From Planctomycetota bacterium (lineage in GTDB: Bacteria > Planctomycetota > Phycisphaerae > Phycisphaerales > UBA1924): a stretch of 7,860 bases of DNA. How positions within the stretch are numbered: the stretch's first letter is position 1; the number at the start of each line of letters is the position of its first letter. Of this stretch, positions 1 to 5,170 are shown piece after piece. The DNA lies in NCBI GenBank assembly GCA_023412695.1, contig JAEYNG010000521.1:1-7860 (forward strand), read 5' to 3'. Both the position numbers and the translations under genes were made by a program. The notes under the pieces are model-generated. The model was given only the letters and a program-made list of their open reading frames with translations, was not told where the DNA came from and did not search any database.

Positions 1-761
1 GCCAGATACGTTGTCGCGGTCGCGCCCGCGCCGAGTTCACGAACGATTCGGTACCGTCCGTCCACGAGTTCCCCGGGCTTGAGTCCATGAGACGGCATTG
101 TTGCCGACTCCTCGTCCGACTTGCGCGCCGCCAGGATCAGATCGAGAACCTGCCGAGAGGTGGGGCGTGCCCGCTCATCTGCAAGTAGGCAACGAGAGAT
201 CGTATCGGACCAGAGCTTAAAGAACGTGTCTGACCAGCCAATCGGAGCCACATCCGGGAGTGGATTGGAGCTCTCGTCGGGCTCTGTGCCCGTCGCCCAA
301 TACGACAACGAAGCCGCGAGGCCGTACACATCGCTTGCTGGTACGGCGAACGCGAGGTCGACCCTGCACTCAGGGGCTCGGTAGTAATCCTCCGGTAGCA
401 ACTCCCCGCCCACATCCGCGATGGTCTGCCGACCATCCAACCTAGAAATGCCAAAGTCGCCAAACACTATCTTATTGTCTGGGGTGATGTACACGCGGTC
501 GGGCGTAAGGGCGCGATGCACCACCCCTGCAGCGTGTACATCTGCGAGCGCCTCGAATGCACGCAGAAGAATGTCGCGGATCTTGCCGACAGAGGGAATC
601 ACGGAAAGTGGCCGAACAGCGAACGGTAGCCCAAGTGGCGATCGCCGCCGGGTTCGTCCAGAGCTTGGTCCGGAGCATGCCGCGCTGCGAATCGTCCCAG
701 GAGCTACACCCACTCGGGCTCCGTCCCCTGACGGCACGCGGTACGAGTCTGCGTCTGGCAT
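1..761 (-). CDS. Tandem kinase-like protein: N-lobe-less pseudokinase domain followed by the start of a second Ser/Thr kinase domain (3' end beyond left edge)
   Basis: Translated from the ATG at 761, 253 complete codons are present and the frame is open to the left edge. Residues about 60-213 read as the C-lobe of a Hanks-type kinase: VHRALTPDRV (82-83 = HR, Ala84 in place of the catalytic Asp), GDFG (DFG at 102-104), YYRAPE (APE at 129-131), SDVYGL (helix F Asp144) and ERARPTSRQVL (Arg199). A short acidic linker follows, then GRYRIVRELGAGATAT, a second kinase N-lobe with a glycine-rich loop (about 244-250). Residues 1-59 show no kinase N-lobe, VAIK lysine or glycine loop. The frame is closed upstream by TGA at 792-794, so no longer start exists, and no good ribosome-binding site precedes 761. 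The first domain should therefore be catalytically dead; the second may be active. Two-kinase-domain proteins include PglW of BREX systems, to my recollection, but the assignment is only a possibility. An eroded 5' end is the main alternative to a genuine short form. Confidence 0.75.
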   Translation of the reverse strand, partial: MPDADSYRVPSGDGARVGVAPGTIRSAACSGPSSGRTRRRSPLGLPFAVRPLSVIPSVGKIRDILLRAFEALADVHAAGVVHRALTPDRVYITPDNKIVFGDFGISRLDGRQTIADVGGELLPEDYYRAPECRVDLAFAVPASDVYGLAASLSYWATGTEPDESSNPLPDVAPIGWSDTFFKLWSDTISRCLLADERARPTSRQVLDLILAARKSDEESATMPSHGLKPGELVDGRYRIVRELGAGATATTYL

Positions 762-784
762 AGCCAATAGTGCCGCCCCACAGT

Positions 785-798
785 GCTGCGGTCACGCA
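785..798. repeat. Left arm of a 14-bp inverted repeat in the divergent intergenic region
   Basis: GCTGCGGTCACGCA here is the exact reverse complement of TGCGTGACCGCAGC at 938-951. The copy is itself a partial palindrome, TGCG-N4-CGCA. It lies just upstream of the minus-strand kinase-like start at 761, so an operator role is possible but unproven. Confidence 0.5.
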
Positions 799-935
799 TG
801 CATCCACCAAGCAGTGATTCACGGGGTTAGGACGGTCGGCCGCTGAATGTCCGTGGCTTCCTCGCTGACGCGCATTGGTGCTCATCAATCAGCCCGATAA
901 CTCGACCAATCCGAACAGCGAACAACGCGAGAATG

Positions 936-951
936 GCTGCGTGACCGCAGC
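936..951. repeat. Right arm of the inverted repeat; perfect palindrome GCTGCG-N4-CGCAGC
   Basis: The 16 bases form a perfect inverted repeat with 6-bp arms and a TGAC centre. The 14 bases at 938-951 are the reverse complement of 785-798. It ends 12 bases before the ATG at 964, a position suited to a repressor site or to an mRNA hairpin near the start of the plus-strand gene. Function is inferred from position and symmetry only. Confidence 0.5.
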
Positions 952-963
952 GACAACATCGGC

Positions 964-1365
964 ATGGACACCCTCGAATCGATTTCCCGAGAACAGCTGT
1001 ACGAGGCCGTTTGGTCGACGCCCATTGTCGTGCTGTCCAAGAGATATGGGCTGTCCGATGTGGGCTTGGCGAAAGTCTGTCGGCGGTACCAAGTGCCACG
1101 GCCCGGAAGGGGCTATTGGGCGAAGCTCAGGAGCGGATGGCCGGAGCCAAAGACCCCGCTTCCGGCGGTTACGGATCCCAAGCTCCAGGTTGTCTCGCTG
1201 GCCGAGTTGCCGCCAGAGGTGGACTTGCCCGAAGAGCGGTTGGCCGAAGACAACGAGGTTCATGATCTCATCAAGGAGGAAATGGGTCGGGAGCCGATCG
1301 CGGTTCCAGCCAGTCTCCGGAGTCCGCACCCCATTGTCGCCGCTGCGTTCACTGATGACGACTGA
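964..1365 (+). CDS. Short protein with the SREQLYE-type N-terminal domain of an uncharacterised family, probably truncated
   Basis: This is a 133-aa product from ATG 964. Residues 8-55 contain SREQLYEAVWSTP, SKRYGLSDVGLAKVCRRYQV and RGYWAK. This looks like a helix-turn-helix fold (SDVGLAKVCRR as recognition helix) and matches, from memory, the N-terminus of a widespread family of hypothetical bacterial proteins usually annotated without function. Those proteins are generally several hundred residues long and continue after an 'HP(L/I)(V/I)' motif; here SPHPIVAAAFTDDD is followed at once by TGA. No Shine-Dalgarno sequence is evident before the start. GC at third codon positions is high over the whole frame, supporting coding. 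The gene points away from the kinase-like gene across a 202-bp gap. DNA binding is possible but unproven. The early stop suggests a truncated gene; a genuine short form is the alternative. Confidence 0.6.
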   Translation: MDTLESISREQLYEAVWSTPIVVLSKRYGLSDVGLAKVCRRYQVPRPGRGYWAKLRSGWPEPKTPLPAVTDPKLQVVSLAELPPEVDLPEERLAEDNEVHDLIKEEMGREPIAVPASLRSPHPIVAAAFTDDD

Positions 1366-1794
1366 GCGACAAGGAAGCCCGCGCGGCGCAAGTCCCCCGA
1401 GGATGGTCCGCGGTCACTCGGGCGCACCGCGAAACTGTGGCCCGAGCGGCACGATCCTGCGCAGGTCGTAGCGCGAGCGAACGAGTTTTTGGTGCAACAC
1501 CAGAAGGCGGCTTGGTTGGAATGGGAACATTTTTCCCGTACCGTCTCTGAGCCTGTACCTCGTGGCATTTCGCGTGCGCGCACATCGGGATTTCGATATC
1601 CCGTCGTCAAAATGATCGTCTCCCTCAACCCAACCGTGGTCGTTGTTGCTCACGAGCCGTGGGTAGCATCGACGACTTTGCAAGGGCCGGAGACGATACC
1701 ACCCGACAGTACGCCGTCCGAATGCTGGCTTGTCCGACTGGCTGATGGGTATTCCTATGGCCGGTTTGTTCCTTCGTCTGCCTCGCTGTCGTAG
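1366..1794 (+). pseudogene. In-frame open continuation after the stop at 1363-1365, possible remnant
   Basis: The frame of the preceding gene stays open for 142 codons after its TGA, to a TAG at 1792-1794. Up to about 1530 the third-position GC bias remains high and the translation is plausible (VVARANEFLVQHQKAAWLEW); after that the bias weakens. Potential internal starts are TTG 1489, GTG 1492 and ATG 1612, none with a good ribosome-binding site. I do not recognise the product. It may be the remainder of the upstream gene interrupted by a nonsense mutation, a separate small gene, or chance openness in GC-rich DNA, since minus-strand frames are also partly open here. Confidence 0.3.
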
Positions 1795-1944
1795 TTCTCC
1801 CCCGATCTAAACCGTGGTCCAGTCGAACTTGCAGGCCCAAATGACCAAACTGCGGACATTGATCTGCCATGGGGGGTGCTCCATTTGGTTCGTGCCGAGG
1901 ATGGTTGGCGGGTAGAGTGCGAAGTAACGCATGGCGGAAAATGA
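1795..1944 (+). pseudogene. C-terminal protein fragment without a start, ending at TGA 1942
   Basis: Directly after the TAG at 1792-1794, and in the same frame, 49 codons run to TGA at 1942-1944. The translation looks like a real protein end: DLPWGVLHLVRAEDGWRV followed by ECEVTHGGK, with alternating hydrophobic residues and aromatic anchors typical of a beta-rich domain. No credible start codon lies inside this stretch, so it appears to be the tail of an interrupted gene whose body is 1366-1794 or further upstream. I cannot name the family. It could also be a foreign fragment unrelated to the frame before it. Confidence 0.35.
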
Positions 1945-1959
1945 GTGCCCGCCGCTCAT
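1938..1959 (-). terminator. Weak hairpin plus T-run after the VWA operon
   Basis: On the minus strand, downstream of the stop at 1966-1968, the sequence reads ATGAG-N9-CTCAT followed by a short T stretch (TTTT, overlapping the stem end). The stem is only 5 bp and the T-run only 4, so it is a candidate rho-independent terminator at best, placed where the operon should end. Confidence 0.25.
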
Positions 1960-1965
1960 CGCTCC

Positions 1966-2328
1966 CTACTCCACCCCATGCCGAATCCGCCACACCTCCG
2001 CCTCATGCTCCCGGAGCCGCTTGTCCCACCACTCCCGGTAGAGAGCACGGGCGCGGGCGTGGAGGGTGACGGCCACCGGGCACGGCCCCTCGCCCCACAG
2101 TTCGTTCAAGTGGTCGGCGAGGAGGCGAAGCACCATGCCCACGGGGAGCGTTCCGCCCCGGAGGTAGAAGTCGGCAAGCCCGATGCGCCGGAACTCCTCC
2201 TCCGCCGCATTGGGGATCGGGTCAAGCAACGTCTCCGCCAGAAACGCCGCGTGTTTCGGGCAGTAGTGCGCGGCGCAAGCGTCGAAGACTTCGGAGCGGA
2301 CACGATCGCGCGTGGTGGTTGCGATCAA
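1966..2328 (-). CDS. Uncharacterised 120-aa protein, TTG start, last gene of the VWA operon
   Basis: The start is chosen as TTG at 2326-2328 because a strong GGAGGT lies 5 bases upstream (2334-2339) and the TTG overlaps the previous stop as TTGA. The open frame extends far upstream, but that part only shadows neighbouring genes. The 120-aa product is soluble, without signal peptide or membrane segment. An N-terminal cluster CAAHYCPKH (Cys18, His21, Cys23, His26) could bind a metal. The middle is acidic and helical (AAEEEFRRIG, LPVGMVLRLLADHLNELWG), and the C-terminus is charged and Trp-rich (ALYREWWDKRLREHEAEVWR), probably a long helix. I do not recognise the family. Its position and coupling suggest co-expression with the DUF58/BatA/VWA membrane proteins; any role beside them is inference. 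Confidence 0.7.
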   Translation of the reverse strand: MIATTTRDRVRSEVFDACAAHYCPKHAAFLAETLLDPIPNAAEEEFRRIGLADFYLRGGTLPVGMVLRLLADHLNELWGEGPCPVAVTLHARARALYREWWDKRLREHEAEVWRIRHGVE

Positions 2329-2480
2329 CGGCCACCTCCCGGCAGAGTCACGCCATACCGCGCAGCGGCCCGACGTGCGGCTTCGGCCCCGTGCCGGCAA
2401 GTGAAGCCGCCAAGGAAGTCTTTGCCCACGTGACGGTCGTGAAGCGGAAGTAGGTTGGGCACTCGGCGGCGCAGGTTCAC
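2325..2480 (-). CDS. 51-aa basic small protein wedged between VWA and 120-aa genes
   Basis: GTG at 2478-2480 overlaps the stop of the 896-aa VWA gene as GTGA, and the stop (TGA 2325-2327) overlaps the next start as TTGA. The frame thus fills the gap exactly, which is the main reason to believe it. The protein is basic, rich in Arg and His, with no membrane segment. Recognisable pieces are LPLHDRHVGKDFLGG, FTCRHG (Cys28, His30) and a short helix AEAARRAAARYGV. No family is recognised. A second GTG six codons downstream is an alternative start. Only a weak ribosome-binding site precedes either GTG, consistent with translation by coupling. It could be a non-functional filler frame, but the double overlap argues against that. 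Confidence 0.55.
   Translation of the reverse strand: MNLRRRVPNLLPLHDRHVGKDFLGGFTCRHGAEAARRAAARYGVTLPGGGR
2334..2339 (-). promoter_or_regulatory. Strong Shine-Dalgarno for the TTG-start gene
   Basis: GGAGGT on the minus strand sits 5 bases before the TTG at 2326-2328 and inside the end of the 51-aa gene. It fixes the otherwise ambiguous start of the 120-aa protein. Confidence 0.65.
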
Positions 2481-5167
2481 GACAGCCGCCGGACGAGGAT
2501 GTCCAGAGGGGCCAGCAGCAGGGCGAGGGCGAGCAGCCATGGCCACAGGCGGACCTGCTCGGTGCTCTTGCGGTCGCTGAGCACCATGCGTGCGTCGCCG
2601 GTGCGGGCGACCTCGCCCGCCTTGGCCGCGCGGAGCTGGTCGAGCGTCGCCGCGCCGACGCCCAGCGTGCGGAACTCGGGCGAGAAGGATTCGACGTAGC
2701 CGAATGGCACCGCCGCGCTCTCGGCGTCGGGCAAGCCGCTCGCGGGCGGGAGGCGCCACGCAAACTGGTGCGAGCGGCCGTACTCGCCCCGCGGCACAAC
2801 GGCCGTGTACAGGCCGGGCGCCTCGCGCGTAACGGGGATAGAGACCGGTGCGGCCTGCGCGTCGAACGCGGTGAGCGCGAGCTGGCGATCGGTCACGAAG
2901 TTCCCCGAGTTATCGCGGACGTCCGCCGCGAGCCGCACACCGTCGCCGTGCGGCTCCTGCGAGAGCTCAACGGAGACGTCGCTCATGAGGTCGCGCCCGG
3001 CGACGCTGCGGACGAGCTGCGCCCAGAACTTGGCGAAGCCTTCCCAGCGGATCCAGTCTTCGGCCCAGCGCGGCTTGGTGTCGGATGTGAACGCCGCGGT
3101 GCGGCCGAGGCCGGTGCGCCACTTGGCGAGGATCGGGTCGCCCGCGTCCGAGATGAGGATCGTCTTGGCGGTGTCCCGCGGCGAGGTTGCGACGTACCCG
3201 CCGAGCGGCGGCAGGTCGTCGGCGTCGAGTTCGAGCAGGGACTCGTCGTCGGTCACGAGCGAGGTGAGCACGAGCCGCTCGACGAGCATGCTGTTCGATG
3301 CACGCAGCGCTTCGCGCGTGAAGATCTGCGGGATGCTGTAGAAGTCGTTGGTGAAGTAGGTGCGGCCCCCGCCCGCCGCGGCGATCTGTTCGAGCAGCTG
3401 CACGTCCGCGCCATCGCCGATGCCGACGGTGGAGATGGTGACGCCCTCGGCGGCCATCATCCCGGCGATGTCGGGGTAGCCGAAGCCCTCGGTCTGGCCA
3501 TCGGAGAGGATGATGACGTGCTTCTTCCGCGCGTTGCTCTCCTGGAGCATCAGGCGGGCTTCTTCCATCGCGGGGTAGAGGAACGTGCCGCCGCCGGCGT
3601 CGAGTGAGGCGATGTGGTTGTGCACGGTCGCCTGGTCACCGGCGGAGGTGATCGGCAGGACGATCTGCGCCTCGCTGTCGAAGCCGACGACTGCGATCTG
3701 GTCGCGCGGGTTGATCGCCTGCGCCGTGGCGACCGCTGCGCGCTTGGCGAGCTGGATCTTCACGCCGTCCATGCTCCCGGACTTGTCCATGACGAGGACG
3801 ATGGCGATCGACGGCCGGTTGAGGTCCTTCTGGATCGGCATCAGAACCGGCAGGACATCTTCGATCGGCGTGTTGAAGTAACCGCCGAGGCCGAAGCTCT
3901 GGTCGCCGCCGAGCATGACGAACCCACCGCCAAAGTCCTGCACGTACGTACGGATCATCTGCATCTGCCGCATCGTCAGCCGGTCGGCGGGGACGTTCGA
4001 GAGGATGAACGCGTCGTAGCCGAGCAGGTCGTCGAGCGTCCGCGGCACGCCGGAGGCCGGGCGAGAATCAACCTGGATGCCCTCAAGTCCCAGCGCGCTG
4101 CTGAGGTACGACTGCTGCGCCTCGTCTGAGTCAACATACAGCACGCGCATCTCGCCGGGGACGACCGCGACCGCCTTGACACGGTTGTTTTCGACGCGCG
4201 TGTCCTGCTCGGCACGCACGGCGACGTCGATCGTGTGGAAGCCCTTGTCGCGGAAGAACAGCCTCGGGATGGCCATCGGGTTGTCACCGGGCTTAAGCTG
4301 TCGCGACTCCTCGGCGATCGCAAAGCCGTCGCGATAGACGACGATGCGTGCGGGCGTCGCGACGGTGCTGGCGATCCGCAGGTTCGCCGAGAACCCCTGG
4401 TTCACGCGGATGCCCGGCGGGAGGGTGAGCTCGACCGCCGCAACTTCCGGCCCGGAGGGCTTGTCGAGGGCGACGGTGTGGAGGAGGCACTTGGCCGCCG
4501 CGGCGGCGTCAAGGGCTTCATTCCAGTCCCCGCGGTTGAAGTTCGCGTCGGTAAGAATGTAGATCGTGCGGGCCTCGCCGACGTCGCCCGTGTTCATGGC
4601 GAGGCGGATCGCACCCTGTGCATCGGTCTGCTCGCCAACAACCTCGCTCCGAAACCCTTCCAACGCGTCGATGCGCTTGCGGAGCGTGTCGCGGTCGGAT
4701 TCCGACATGCCGTCGGCCGCGAGTTTGGCGAGCTCGGTGTTGAGCGTGGTGACAAGGCTTTCGTGCTGGATGAGGTCGCGGTCGGCGTCGGACCAGCCGT
4801 CCCAGTCGTTCAGTCGTTCCGCGATGATGCGGGCCTGCTCGGCGAAGAGGATGACACTCGCGCGGTGGCCCTTGCCCGTAGCCTCGCGTGCGAGACGGTC
4901 GATGTCGGCCATGCCGCTTTCGAGATTCTCCTTCGAGACGCTACGCGAGACGTCGAGCAGGAAGAGCACGTGCTGTGAGCTGGATTGCCGGATGAACGCG
5001 GGGCGCGACAGCGCGGCGAGCAGGCAGAGGACCATCGCCAGACGCAGGCCGAGGCTGACCCAGCGGCCGGACGGGCCCATCTGGGCGTAGCTGCGCCGCC
5101 AGAACCACCACAGCCACAGCAGCAGTGGGGGGAGGGCGAACCAGATCCAGGCGGCCTCAAGGCGCAT
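2477..5167 (-). CDS. Large membrane protein with two VWA domains and a glutamine-amidotransferase-like domain
   Basis: This is an 896-aa protein, ATG at 5165-5167 with GGAG six bases upstream (5174-5177). Two hydrophobic segments lie at about 8-24 and 39-54, and one near the C-terminus (874-892), so it is anchored in the cytoplasmic membrane. The first VWA domain follows the second membrane segment, with MIDAS DVSRS (Asp72, Ser74, Ser76) and a TDA at 206-208. A beta-sandwich-like stretch (240-335) leads into a GATase-like Rossmann segment (340-440: RVLYVDSDEA, YDAFILSNVP, GGGFVMLGGDQSFGLGGY). It has no obvious catalytic Cys, so it is probably a structural fold. The second VWA has a complete MIDAS: DKSGS (Asp461), GGGT (Thr528) and SDG (Asp556). 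The C-terminal part (about 650-870) looks beta-rich. The family commonly accompanies MoxR ATPase, DUF58 and BatA genes; a role in metal-dependent assembly or envelope regulation is general family knowledge, and the substrate is unknown. Confidence 0.93.
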   Translation of the reverse strand: MRLEAAWIWFALPPLLLWLWWFWRRSYAQMGPSGRWVSLGLRLAMVLCLLAALSRPAFIRQSSSQHVLFLLDVSRSVSKENLESGMADIDRLAREATGKGHRASVILFAEQARIIAERLNDWDGWSDADRDLIQHESLVTTLNTELAKLAADGMSESDRDTLRKRIDALEGFRSEVVGEQTDAQGAIRLAMNTGDVGEARTIYILTDANFNRGDWNEALDAAAAAKCLLHTVALDKPSGPEVAAVELTLPPGIRVNQGFSANLRIASTVATPARIVVYRDGFAIAEESRQLKPGDNPMAIPRLFFRDKGFHTIDVAVRAEQDTRVENNRVKAVAVVPGEMRVLYVDSDEAQQSYLSSALGLEGIQVDSRPASGVPRTLDDLLGYDAFILSNVPADRLTMRQMQMIRTYVQDFGGGFVMLGGDQSFGLGGYFNTPIEDVLPVLMPIQKDLNRPSIAIVLVMDKSGSMDGVKIQLAKRAAVATAQAINPRDQIAVVGFDSEAQIVLPITSAGDQATVHNHIASLDAGGGTFLYPAMEEARLMLQESNARKKHVIILSDGQTEGFGYPDIAGMMAAEGVTISTVGIGDGADVQLLEQIAAAGGGRTYFTNDFYSIPQIFTREALRASNSMLVERLVLTSLVTDDESLLELDADDLPPLGGYVATSPRDTAKTILISDAGDPILAKWRTGLGRTAAFTSDTKPRWAEDWIRWEGFAKFWAQLVRSVAGRDLMSDVSVELSQEPHGDGVRLAADVRDNSGNFVTDRQLALTAFDAQAAPVSIPVTREAPGLYTAVVPRGEYGRSHQFAWRLPPASGLPDAESAAVPFGYVESFSPEFRTLGVGAATLDQLRAAKAGEVARTGDARMVLSDRKSTEQVRLWPWLLALALLLAPLDILVRRLS

Positions 5168-5170
5168 CGA

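Noticed and set aside
472..888. 138-codon minus-strand open frame overlapping the kinase-like gene
   Set aside because: The kinase motifs are in a different frame; this one is a Ser/Arg/Cys-rich shadow over the region where the motifs occur.
875..901. Promoter-like pair TTGGTG and GATAAC upstream of the plus-strand gene
   Set aside because: Poor match to both boxes and 15-bp spacing; too weak to call, especially in a lineage with poorly known promoters.
612..923. 13-bp direct repeat CCGAACAGCGAAC at 612-624 and 911-923
   Set aside because: A match of this length is expected about by chance in a window this size, and neither flank extends the similarity.
1625..1993. 122-codon minus-strand open frame spanning the end of the VWA operon
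   Set aside because: Overlaps the operon's last stop and reads as unstructured His/Arg/Pro-rich sequence; the plus-strand frame gives a better protein pattern here.
2329..2799. Upstream extension of the 120-aa gene frame to an ATG near 2799
   Set aside because: It overlaps the 3' end of the VWA gene and the 51-aa gene, is Ser/Arg/Pro-rich shadow sequence, and a strong ribosome-binding site supports TTG 2326-2328 instead.
2768..3607. 279-codon plus-strand open frame antisense to the large VWA gene (also 4235-4978)
   Set aside because: Low-complexity Arg/Glu/Val-rich shadow of the real minus-strand gene, no motif and no start context.
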